Of a stretch of 64,000 bases of DNA, positions 10,849 to 18,522 are shown in pieces. The stretch is from Pseudomonadota bacterium (lineage in GTDB: Bacteria > Pseudomonadota > Alphaproteobacteria > Micropepsales > Micropepsaceae). Location of the stretch: assembly GCA_018241025.1 (NCBI GenBank), contig JAFEEQ010000028.1:1-64000 (forward strand), read 5' to 3'. The position numbers were made by a program, and so were the translations under genes. Positions within the stretch are counted from its first letter, which is position 1; every line of letters starts with the position of its first letter. The notes below the pieces were generated by a model. That model was not told the origin of the DNA. It searched no databases and was given only the letters and a program-made list of their open reading frames with translations.

Positions 10849-10876
10849 TTAATCATCTGTTTTAATCATCTGATTA
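10849..10876. promoter_or_regulatory. Direct and inverted repeats upstream of the P450 operon
   Basis: TTAATCATCTG occurs twice, at 10849-10859 and 10862-10872, spaced by 13 bases. The second copy forms part of a 14-base palindrome, TAATCA-TC-TGATTA (10863-10876). It ends only 13 bases before the P450 GTG start, so it is placed for repression of the P450-TetR-EmrAB operon. The downstream TetR gene is the likely binder. Confidence 0.55.
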
Positions 10877-10889
10877 ACGGAGGCCAGAT

Positions 10890-12116
10890 GTGACCGCAGC
10901 GACAGAAGGCATCAGTTCTCTTCCCCCAAGTATTTTCGAGCTCCTCGGCGATGAAGGCCGCGCCGATCCATATGCGCTCTATCGGCGCATACGCTCCCGA
11001 GGAAACGTGACAGAGCAAATGCCAGGCCTTTGGGCGGTTTGCGGGCGCGCCGATGGGGAAGCGATCTTGCGAAGCAGAGCTTTTCTGACCGCCGATCTTG
11101 GCGCGCTTAGAAACGTGTTTGCGCCTTCGCCGAAACCTTCCACGTTCATGGAGCGCATGCGCAAGACCATGTTGATGAAAAATCCTCCCGACCACATGCG
11201 CCTCCGGCGCTTGGTCAGCCGGGCTTTCACTCCGCATGTCATCGAGACGTTACGGCCCAGGATCGAGCAATTGACAGATCTCCTGCTCGACAACATGGAA
11301 GGCCAATCATCATCCGAGTTGATCTCGGAATTCGCATTTCCCTTGCCGGTCCTGGTTATTGCAGAGCTACTCGGCGTTCCAGCGAACGATCGAGACATTT
11401 TCCGGGACTGGGCGCGTGCGATGGTCGGCGCGCTGGATCTTCAAAGCGATCGAACCGAAATGGATGCGGCGGACGCCGCCGGCGAAGAATGTGAAGCCTA
11501 CCTCGCAAACCTCGTCGCGAAGCGCCGCACGACACCGAAGGACGATTTGCTCAGCCTGATGGTTGCTGCGGAAGACGACGGGCAGCGGTTGACGGAAGAC
11601 GAGCTTCTGGCGAACGCAATGCTGTTACTGCTGGCAGGACATGAGACGACAGTAAATCTGATCGGAAACGGCGTTTTATCGCTGCTGCGCAACCCCGGCC
11701 AGGCTGCGAGGCTCCGCAATGGCGAGGTGACCCTCGCCAGCACCATCGAGGAATTGCTGCGATACGAGAGCCCGGTGCAGCTTACCGTTCGGCGGGCGGC
11801 CGAAGACACTTGCGTAGCAGGGGCAACCATTCCCGCTGGCGGTCACGTCGTCTTGCTGCTTGGAGCCATAAATCGAGACCCGGAATTTTTCGCGTCGCCG
11901 GACCAGCTTGATGTGGGAAGGGCCGATAACGATCATTTGGCATTTGGAGATGGGAGCCACATCTGCCTCGGCGCAAGCCTTGCGCGGCTGGAGGGCCAGA
12001 TTGCCGTGAGCTCTCTCGTAAAGAGATTCCCCGACATGGCATTGTTCAACTCGTTGGTTCATTGGCGTGAGCAGGCATCCCTCCGAGGACTGAAGGAGCT
12101 GCGCGTTGCGTTCTAA
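10890..12116 (+). CDS. Cytochrome P450
   Basis: A soluble 408-residue bacterial P450. The I-helix oxygen-activation motif is LLLLAGHETTVN. The ExxR motif is in EELLRYESP. The heme-binding loop is FGDGSHICLG with the thiolate ligand at Cys359. It would hydroxylate a hydrophobic substrate with electrons from a ferredoxin partner; no ferredoxin gene is in the window. The start is GTG 10890, seven bases after GGAGG. The ATG two bases earlier reads straight into a TGA stop. It is the first gene of a P450-TetR-EmrA-EmrB operon and overlaps the TetR gene by 11 bases. Confidence 0.93.
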   Translation: MTAATEGISSLPPSIFELLGDEGRADPYALYRRIRSRGNVTEQMPGLWAVCGRADGEAILRSRAFLTADLGALRNVFAPSPKPSTFMERMRKTMLMKNPPDHMRLRRLVSRAFTPHVIETLRPRIEQLTDLLLDNMEGQSSSELISEFAFPLPVLVIAELLGVPANDRDIFRDWARAMVGALDLQSDRTEMDAADAAGEECEAYLANLVAKRRTTPKDDLLSLMVAAEDDGQRLTEDELLANAMLLLLAGHETTVNLIGNGVLSLLRNPGQAARLRNGEVTLASTIEELLRYESPVQLTVRRAAEDTCVAGATIPAGGHVVLLLGAINRDPEFFASPDQLDVGRADNDHLAFGDGSHICLGASLARLEGQIAVSSLVKRFPDMALFNSLVHWREQASLRGLKELRVAF

Positions 12117-12789
12117 GACGGCGCGGCGGCAGAAGCCGGCAGCGCGGCGCAAAGGAAAAGCCCAGAGCAAGGCGCCGCTGGCAGGTGCCGAAGATGCGAC
12201 CAAGGAAATTATCCTCGCAGCAGCTCAGACAGAATTTGCGCAACGCGGATTTGGCGGCGCCCGGGCGCGGTCAATAGCGAGCCGCGCGGCTGTGAACACT
12301 GCGTTGCCTTTCTACTATTTTGGTTCGAAGCAAGGTCTCTATCGGGCGGTGATCGTGCGCATCGTTGGGCAACTTGACGAATTGATTCAACGAACCCTCG
12401 CCAAGTCCAATGACTTTGAGCCCAGGCTCGATGCTTTTGTTGAAGGGGTGAGCGGCTATTTGGCGGACAATCCGGAATGGATGCAGTTGATGGTGCGTGA
12501 ACTCCTGGAAACGGATTCTCAATTGTTGGGCCTTGCGCAGGCCTACCTGAAACCTCTTGTCGAAATCGGTGCGCGCGAGATCTCATTGCACATGGATACC
12601 GGAAAGGTGCGCAAGCTCGATCCCCTTCAAGCTTTGGCAAGCATCGGCGGCGAGGTGTTCTTCTACTTTCTTATCGTGCCTCTGTTGGAGGTTGTTGGAA
12701 TCACCAAACCCCTGTCAGGGGCAAATCTCGCATTGCATCGCGATGTGACGCTCGCGATTCTAAAGCACGGCTTGGTCGGGTCAAGCTGA
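12106..12789 (+). CDS. TetR-family regulator
   Basis: A 227-residue TetR-type repressor. A basic N-terminal tail of about 30 residues precedes the DNA-binding domain (KEIILAAAQTEFAQRGFGGARARSIASRAAVNTALPFYYFGSKQGLYRAV). The C-terminal part is the variable ligand domain. The start is TTG 12106, inside the last codons of the P450 gene and about 9 bases after GGAG. Position between the P450 and a drug efflux pair suggests it represses this operon, perhaps through the repeats at 10849-10876. Confidence 0.88.
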   Translation: MRSKTARRQKPAARRKGKAQSKAPLAGAEDATKEIILAAAQTEFAQRGFGGARARSIASRAAVNTALPFYYFGSKQGLYRAVIVRIVGQLDELIQRTLAKSNDFEPRLDAFVEGVSGYLADNPEWMQLMVRELLETDSQLLGLAQAYLKPLVEIGAREISLHMDTGKVRKLDPLQALASIGGEVFFYFLIVPLLEVVGITKPLSGANLALHRDVTLAILKHGLVGSS

Positions 12790-12799
12790 TCGCGGATGT

Positions 12800-13918
12800 A
12801 TGAGGGAAAAGGCCGCCGTCACGCCAATCGCTGGTGCAAGAGCTATGCAAGAAGACGATTCCGATAAACCTAACGCCAAGACGGTCCCATCCGGTCCGAG
12901 CGCCGCACTGGCGAACGGTTCACTCCGCAGGCGCCTTCTTTTCGGGTTTGCGCTGGTCGTGGTGCTCATCGCCATAATCGCGGCTGCCTGGTGGTTTGTG
13001 ATAGGCGAACGCTATGTATCGACAGACAATGCCTATGTTGGGGCAGACGTCGCGCAGATTACGCCTCAGGTTGGCGGCATGATCGCGGAAGTGCCGGTGA
13101 CCGACACCACGACTGTCACGCGCAACCAGGTGCTGGCTCGTATCGACCAGGCGGATGCACGGCTGGCTTACGAGCAGGCTCAGGCGAACTATGGGTTGGC
13201 GCTTCGTCACGTCTCGCAATATTTTGCAAACGTCCAGCAGGCTTCTGCGACCGTTGCTGCACGCCAGGCGGACCTGCAGAAGGCGACACTGGATTACCAA
13301 CGCCGCTTGATGCTTATCCATGCTCAAGCAATTTCGAGCGAGCAGCTCAGCGATGCCAAAACTGCTTTCGATTCGGCACGCGCGAATCTTGCGGCCGCGC
13401 AGCAGGTTCTTGCGGCGAACGAGGCGCTTGTCCGCGGCGCCAACGTTTCTCATAACCCCGAGGTGCTCGCGGCAAAAGCCGCGTTGGACACCGCGAAACT
13501 CAACTTGGAGCGTACCGTGATCCGGGCGCCGTTCGATGGAGTGGTGGCGCAAATGTCCGTTCAGGTTGGCCAGAGAGTATCTGTCGGCCAGGTGCTGATG
13601 ACCCTTGTTCCAACGGCGCGCGTATATGTGGATGCAAATTTCAAAGAGAACCAGTTGGCGGATGTCCATATTGGACAAAGTGCGACCCTCACCTCCGACT
13701 TATACGGCTCCAATGTGATATTCCATGGCCGCGTCGTGGGTGTGGGCGGGGGCACCGGCTCGGCCTTTTCCGTGATCCCCGCACAGAACGCTACCGGCAA
13801 CTGGATCAAGGTCGTGCAGCGTTTGCCCGTCCGCATAAACCTCGATCCTCGAGAACTGGCACGTCATCCGTTGCGGGTCGGCCTCTCCATGAACGCGACG
13901 ATTGACCTGCGAAAATGA
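12800..13918 (+). CDS. EmrA/HlyD-family membrane fusion protein
   Basis: A 372-residue periplasmic adaptor. A cytoplasmic tail (about 50 residues) is followed by one transmembrane segment (LLFGFALVVVLIAIIAAAWWFV), a first lipoyl half-motif (TDNAYVGADVAQITPQVGGMI), a coiled-coil hairpin and a second lipoyl half (VIRAPFDGVVAQMSVQVGQRV). It links an inner-membrane MFS pump to an outer-membrane channel. The start is ATG 12800; ATG 12845 is also possible. It overlaps the EmrB-like gene by 4 bases (ATGA). No outer-membrane partner is encoded in this operon. Confidence 0.9.
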   Translation: MREKAAVTPIAGARAMQEDDSDKPNAKTVPSGPSAALANGSLRRRLLFGFALVVVLIAIIAAAWWFVIGERYVSTDNAYVGADVAQITPQVGGMIAEVPVTDTTTVTRNQVLARIDQADARLAYEQAQANYGLALRHVSQYFANVQQASATVAARQADLQKATLDYQRRLMLIHAQAISSEQLSDAKTAFDSARANLAAAQQVLAANEALVRGANVSHNPEVLAAKAALDTAKLNLERTVIRAPFDGVVAQMSVQVGQRVSVGQVLMTLVPTARVYVDANFKENQLADVHIGQSATLTSDLYGSNVIFHGRVVGVGGGTGSAFSVIPAQNATGNWIKVVQRLPVRINLDPRELARHPLRVGLSMNATIDLRK

Positions 13919-15441
13919 ATCCCACCGATCGATATCTTCATGGCTTCGCCTTGTTCGGGACGATCCTGCTTCTCGCATTGGCGAATTTCATGGCGGTACT
14001 GGATCTGACCATCGTGACCGTCGCTGTGCCGCACATTGCAGGATCACTCGCGGTCGCTCCTAATGAGGGGACATGGGCAATCACGTCCTACGCCGTCGCA
14101 GAGGCAATAACGGTGCCACTCACCGGCTGGCTGGCCGGGCGTTTCGGGCCGGTGCGCGTGTTTGTTGTCGCATCAGCGTCTTTCGGCCTCTTTTCTCTGC
14201 TTTGCGGCATTGCGCCCAACCTGCCGCTACTGATCGTTTTCCGAATTTTACAGGGCCTTTCCGGCGGACCGCTGATGCCCATGTCACAAACATTGCTGAT
14301 GCGCATCACGCCGCCAAAGCATGTTCAACTTGGATTGGGCCTGCAGACGATGACGACAATCATCGCGCCGGTGGCCGGCCCTGTATTAGGGGGATCGCTG
14401 ACCGACACGCTCGGTTGGCCATGGGCTTTCTTCATCAACGTGCCAATCTCGCTGGTGGTCGCATTCGTGGCGTGGCGGTTGTTGCGCCGCCATGACGGGG
14501 AGACCGTCCGCCAGCCGGTAGATTATGTCGGTCTTGTGCTGCTCGTGGTCTGGACCAGCGCACTGCAGGTCATGCTCGACAATGGCCAAAACGATGATTG
14601 GTTCGCCTCGCCACTTATCGTGGTATTGGCGGTTGTGGGCGTCGCTGGGTTCGTTCTGTTCGTCATATGGGAGCTTACGGACCGTCACCCGATCGTCGAT
14701 TTGTCCATTTTTGGAAATCGCACGTTTTCCGTGATGGCCATCGCCATGGCCTTCACGTTTGGATCGTTCTTCGCCACGGTTGTGATTATTCCGCTCTGGC
14801 TGCAGACGAACATGGGCTACACCGCCACATGGGCAGGCTATGTCATGGCTTTCATGGGCGTCTTGGGCGTCGTCGTGGCGCCGATAGCGGCATTATCACT
14901 GTCGCGTGTCGATCCGCGTTTCCTCATGTCCTTAGGTCTTGGAATTTTGTCCGCAGTGACGTTTTGGCGGGGCACGTTCGCTCAGAACATGACGTTTTGG
15001 CAGATCGCCGTGCCGCAGCTGTTTGCCGGGATCGGAATCCCGCTCTTCTTCGTGCCACTCATGGGGCTTTCCATCGCCGCAGTGCCCGCCGACAAGACCG
15101 CTTCTGCAGCGGGCCTTGTGAATTTCATCCGGACTTTATCTGGCGCCATCGGTACAGCGTTGGCGACGACCTCATGGGATTGGTCGACCACCCATGCTCG
15201 CGTCGAACTGGTTTCCGCGCTTCATCGCCCGGCCGCGACGTTGCAAGCGCTGGCTTCACAGGGCCTGACCCCTCAGCAAGCCGTGGAGACGCTAAGCGGA
15301 CTTGTGCAAGGTCAGGCCATTATGATTGCAACGAATCAGCTCTGCATCGTGATCGGTGCAATCATTGCGTTGGTCGCGGTCGGCATTTGGCTCTCCCCAA
15401 AACCGCAGGGAATTATTCGCCTGGATACCGCATTGCATTAG
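13915..15441 (+). CDS. EmrB/QacA-type (DHA2) MFS drug:proton antiporter
   Basis: A 508-residue, 14-helix DHA2 transporter. The first helix carries NFMAVLDLTIVTVAVPHIAGSLAV, the family motif D1 with the membrane-embedded Asp. GWLAGRFGPVRVFV is motif A and PVAGPVLGGSLTD is the motif C region. It should export hydrophobic compounds using the proton gradient, together with the adaptor encoded upstream. Coupled by ATGA overlap. It may protect the cell from the substrate or intermediates of the island pathway. Confidence 0.92.
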   Translation: MNPTDRYLHGFALFGTILLLALANFMAVLDLTIVTVAVPHIAGSLAVAPNEGTWAITSYAVAEAITVPLTGWLAGRFGPVRVFVVASASFGLFSLLCGIAPNLPLLIVFRILQGLSGGPLMPMSQTLLMRITPPKHVQLGLGLQTMTTIIAPVAGPVLGGSLTDTLGWPWAFFINVPISLVVAFVAWRLLRRHDGETVRQPVDYVGLVLLVVWTSALQVMLDNGQNDDWFASPLIVVLAVVGVAGFVLFVIWELTDRHPIVDLSIFGNRTFSVMAIAMAFTFGSFFATVVIIPLWLQTNMGYTATWAGYVMAFMGVLGVVVAPIAALSLSRVDPRFLMSLGLGILSAVTFWRGTFAQNMTFWQIAVPQLFAGIGIPLFFVPLMGLSIAAVPADKTASAAGLVNFIRTLSGAIGTALATTSWDWSTTHARVELVSALHRPAATLQALASQGLTPQQAVETLSGLVQGQAIMIATNQLCIVIGAIIALVAVGIWLSPKPQGIIRLDTALH

Positions 15442-15499
15442 CGCATTCGTTCTCGCACTGATGCGGCCCAGCCTTCGCTTCCCCTATTGTCCTGAACGC

Positions 15500-16231
15500 T
15501 CACAAATCGGGCAAGGCATTTACATCCGGAGCGCCGTTACGGATTTCATTGTCCCGCTGCTGACGATATAGGCTTCGTACAGTCGCGTAGTAGTCCACCG
15601 AACTACGCTCGATATTGCCCAAGGCGTCGAGGTTGCGCGACCGCAAATCGACAACTTCCAAAGCTGACCTCCCGGCTGAATAGTAAATGTGGCTCCGGAA
15701 TCGAACATAGGTGGTGGGATCAAAGAAGATATCCACGCCTTGTCCAATAGCGTCGCGGGGCGGATCTGGCCCGAGCAGCGGTAACACAAGATAAGGTCCT
15801 TCACCCACACCCCATCTGCCCAGTGTCTGGCCGAAGTCCTCCTCATGGTAGGGAACGCCCGCTTTTGTCGCGGGATCGAAAAGACCCGCTATGCCAAATG
15901 TCGAGTTCATGAAAAACCGTGCGAAATCGTCTGTCGCGCGCTTGGCTTCGCCTTGGAGCACGTCGTTGGCGAAGGTTACCGGCAGATCGAGATTTATCAG
16001 AAAATTGTGGATACTGCTGCGGACCGGTGCCGGTACAGCCGAGCCATATCCCCTGGCGGCGGGCCGTAGTATCACCTTGTCCAATTTCTGATCGAAAGAA
16101 AATATCGGCCTGTTGATGCTCTCAAAAGGGTCGTTGGCCGCTCCGCTGCTTGGATTCTCTGCGCAGGCTGCGAGAAGGCAGTTCAAAGCGGCCAGCAAAA
16201 GGCCCAAACGCCATACGCCTAACAACCGCAT
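15500..16231 (-). CDS. mlaA: MlaA/VacJ-family outer-membrane lipoprotein
   Basis: A 243-residue lipoprotein. The signal peptide MRLLGVWRLGLLLAALNCLLAAC ends in an LAAC lipobox. The mature part has the MlaA signature DPFESINRPIFSFDQKLDK and NSTFGIAGLFDPAT, then FGQTLGRWGVGEGPYLVLPLLGP. MlaA removes misplaced phospholipids from the outer leaflet of the outer membrane. The ATG at 16231 has GGAG about 9 bases upstream. No other mla genes lie nearby, so this is an isolated copy inside the low-GC island. Confidence 0.93.
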   Translation of the reverse strand: MRLLGVWRLGLLLAALNCLLAACAENPSSGAANDPFESINRPIFSFDQKLDKVILRPAARGYGSAVPAPVRSSIHNFLINLDLPVTFANDVLQGEAKRATDDFARFFMNSTFGIAGLFDPATKAGVPYHEEDFGQTLGRWGVGEGPYLVLPLLGPDPPRDAIGQGVDIFFDPTTYVRFRSHIYYSAGRSALEVVDLRSRNLDALGNIERSSVDYYATVRSLYRQQRDNEIRNGAPDVNALPDL

Positions 16232-16381
16232 TGCTGGTGCTCCGGGCGGGCAGTCATCGCATCCTGATCTATCGATTGGTCTCATGCAGCCTGGCTCGCT
16301 TCATTCGTCTGATTGGCAAATTTTGTTCCGACAATGTGCAGATCAATATCAATTGAGCCAAAGGCACGCGGGGTTGCCTTC

Positions 16382-16720
16382 TCAATACAGCCCGGAAAAC
16401 GAGGCGGGTACAAATGCGGCCATGATCATAAGGCCGGGAACTGCGAACCAGTACAAGCCGCGGCTGAACAAAATGGTTTCAGTGACAAACATGATCAGCG
16501 CTCCGGACGCGACTCCCCAGATTCGCGTAATCGGCAAGAGCAAAAAGGCGGCGGTCACAGCGCCTGACACAACGGCCAACCATCGATATCCGGGAGGAAA
16601 TCCCCAACGTTCATAAGCCCTACTCAAAGGAGAATTTCCGGCAACGTTGAGAAGTGCGCCCATGGCGAACACGGCCGATAGGGCAATCGCGGTTACAGTC
16701 GACAACGATTGAACCGTCAC
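16382..16720 (-). CDS. Small DoxX-like membrane protein
   Basis: A 112-residue protein with four predicted membrane helices. The segment PLSRAYERWGFPPGYRW between helices 1 and 2 and the overall layout resemble DoxX-like family proteins. The start is GTG 16720, with GAGGGG five to six bases upstream. It reads toward mlaA with a 150-base gap and diverges from the TetR gene at 16882. The role is unknown. Confidence 0.7.
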   Translation of the reverse strand: MTVQSLSTVTAIALSAVFAMGALLNVAGNSPLSRAYERWGFPPGYRWLAVVSGAVTAAFLLLPITRIWGVASGALIMFVTETILFSRGLYWFAVPGLMIMAAFVPASFSGLY

Positions 16721-16812
16721 AATGTCCCCTCAAACAGATTCAAGCGGCAGACTGGACCGTAGCCGTTTGGCCCCTGAACTGCGCTGAGCCCGAGTCAGGA
16801 GGATAGGAATCT

Positions 16813-16828
16813 GACCGTACTGTACAGT
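16813..16828. promoter_or_regulatory. Operator candidate upstream of TetR gene
   Basis: The 16-base site GACCGTACTGTACAGT contains a perfect 10-base palindrome (ACTGTACAGT, 16819-16828). It lies in the divergent region between the DoxX-like gene and the TetR gene. A near-identical copy (14 of 16 bases) occurs at 17766-17781. The shared register argues for a regulator-binding site, most simply that of the TetR protein at 16882. Confidence 0.6.
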
Positions 16829-16881
16829 TCAGTTTCGCGCTCGTGGTGGCGGCTGTCAACACCGGCGGCTAGACTGTCCTT

Positions 16882-17532
16882 ATGCAAAACAACCGCTCGG
16901 CCTACGCTAAGAAAGAGGAAACGGAAGATCGAAGGGGGACGATTTTGCGCATCGCCTACCGGGCCTTCCTGCAGAATGGCTATGCGGCGACGTCGATGTC
17001 TTCGATTGCCAGCAAAGTCGGAGGATCCAAGGCGACGCTATATGCCTACTTCTCGTCGAAGGAGGATCTCTTTGCTGCGGTCGTGGAGGAGATGTGCAAC
17101 GACGTCGTTGTGTTGGTGTCGGATGCGGAAGTCGAAGTCCATGATTTTTCCAGCGCGCTGAGCCATCTCGCAGAACGCTTTATTCGTCTTATTCTGAGAG
17201 ATGAGAATATCGCCACTCATAGGCTGATTTCCGCGGAAGCAAACAGGTTTCCCGAGCTCGGCCGCGCTTTTTATCGTTCCGGCCCGAAGCGAAGCCGGGC
17301 ATTGCTCGCTTCTTTTTTTGAGCGTGCAATTCGCGAAGACAAACTCATAAGCGCTAACACACAGCAAATGGCAGAACTTTTCACTGATCTTTGCAAAGGA
17401 GAATTGCGCGAACGCAAACTCTGGAATGTCAAGCCATCTCCTTCTGAAGAGGATATTAAGGCGCGCGTGGAGCAGGTTGTGTACGTCTTCCTCTCCGCCT
17501 ACGGCATCGAACGGCCGGAAACACCCAAATAA
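16882..17532 (+). CDS. TetR/AcrR-family regulator
   Basis: A 216-residue TetR protein. The DNA-binding domain (ILRIAYRAFLQNGYAATSMSSIASKVGGSKATLYAYFSSKEDLFAAVVEEM) is followed by an AefR-like C-terminal domain. No Shine-Dalgarno sequence precedes ATG 16882; a TAGACT box lies 6 bases upstream, so a very short or leaderless mRNA is possible. This regulator type usually sits next to an RND efflux operon, but none is present here. Paired operator-like sites flank the gene at 16813 and 17766. Confidence 0.9.
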   Translation: MQNNRSAYAKKEETEDRRGTILRIAYRAFLQNGYAATSMSSIASKVGGSKATLYAYFSSKEDLFAAVVEEMCNDVVVLVSDAEVEVHDFSSALSHLAERFIRLILRDENIATHRLISAEANRFPELGRAFYRSGPKRSRALLASFFERAIREDKLISANTQQMAELFTDLCKGELRERKLWNVKPSPSEEDIKARVEQVVYVFLSAYGIERPETPK

Positions 17533-17671
17533 AGGTGCTGCTCAGGCTTGTTTTTATCCGCTTCGACGCGATTTCAGATTTCTCCAACCACCTCTGGAAG
17601 CGTGTCTGACTATGGATTGCTACGGCACTGCTGCCGGGTGCGTTGCCAACGGAAAACATTTCATTAGACGC

Positions 17672-17708
17672 AAAAAAAGCCAGGACAGATAACGCAATCT
17701 GTCCTGGC
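17672..17708 (-). terminator. Rho-independent terminator (minus strand)
   Basis: A perfect 12-bp stem (17679-17690 with 17697-17708) encloses a 6-base loop. On the minus strand the stem is followed by seven T residues (17678-17672). It would end leftward transcription, for example from the small membrane protein gene at 17954-18268, although it lies 246 bases beyond that stop. Confidence 0.85.
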
Positions 17709-17765
17709 CCTGCGGAGAATCCTGCACGTCGGGGGAGCGTGCGGTCTGAGCACCACAAACATTAC

Positions 17766-17781
17766 GACCGTACCGTACGGT
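17766..17781. promoter_or_regulatory. Second copy of TetR-type operator candidate
   Basis: GACCGTACCGTACGGT matches the site at 16813-16828 in 14 of 16 positions and has its own perfect 10-base palindrome (17772-17781). No convincing gene starts immediately downstream on the plus strand. Confidence 0.5.
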
Positions 17782-17953
17782 GTGAAGGCTCTCATCAAAT
17801 CAATCGACGGTCAAGAGAGCCGAGAAGAACAGACTGCAGGCGTGGGCTGAATGCGGGCTGCTGGCAGCGGAGGCAACTGACGACTTCTCGATCAGGAAGC
17901 GCGTGCGGCTATTCTGCGGGGCTGTACCACACTCGATCGACTTGGTCGCTTGG

Positions 17954-18268
17954 TCAACTTCCCCACATGCTGATGATGTAGCCAATGGCAGTTCCTCCCA
18001 AAGCGCCAATTCCGAGAATTGGCAGGAACGCTTTGGTGATGACAGCGTCAGCGGCGCTGAGCAGCAATCCGAACATAAGACCGACACTCCATCCGGGCCA
18101 AGAGAAGCTGTGCAGTCCAGCGCCAATAGCAACGCCTATCGAAAGGCGGTTGAGGAACGCGCCGATCAGCGCTGCTCGCTTGTCCGGGAAAGTCATTGGA
18201 ATCATCATTGCCGCAGCGATCAGTCCAAAAACAACGCCACAGGCACTCCCCAACGTCACCTGGCTCAT
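17954..18268 (-). CDS. Small membrane protein of unknown function
   Basis: A 104-residue protein with three or four glycine/alanine-rich hydrophobic segments (about 6-24, 34-52, 56-75, 82-100) and short charged loops such as PDKRAALIG. I do not recognise a characterised family. GGAGG lies 6 bases before ATG 18268 (a second ATG is at 18271), so the start is well supported. It is the gene nearest the integrase on the island side, transcribed leftward toward the terminator at 17672. Confidence 0.65.
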   Translation of the reverse strand: MSQVTLGSACGVVFGLIAAAMMIPMTFPDKRAALIGAFLNRLSIGVAIGAGLHSFSWPGWSVGLMFGLLLSAADAVITKAFLPILGIGALGGTAIGYIISMWGS

Positions 18269-18522
18269 CATTATCCTCCGCTCCAGCCCAAGGCTCGTCG
18301 CAAGCCGGGATCGCCCCAAAAACAATACTAGTTATGCAGAGAACAACTCAAGCACGTGCATCTGACCCTCAACTTCCTCTTTCTCGTGCGTGATCGCGTC
18401 TTCTTTACTCGACCAATGCGGGACAATCACTCCAAGCACAGCCTGGCCCAATTTTGTTCGGGAACAGGCAAATCAGACTTGTTTCAGCACAATGCGCCGC
18501 AAGCCTCATATCCGGGCCAACT

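Larger units (their letters stand above)
17533..17953. other. Intergenic region with terminator and operator-like site
   Basis: A 421-base stretch without a supportable gene. It contains a minus-strand intrinsic terminator (17672-17708) and the second copy of the GACCGTAC-type palindrome (17766-17781). Just after that palindrome, a GTG opens only a 22-codon frame. It could be the eroded start of a lost gene, but no homology can be argued. Confidence 0.6.
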
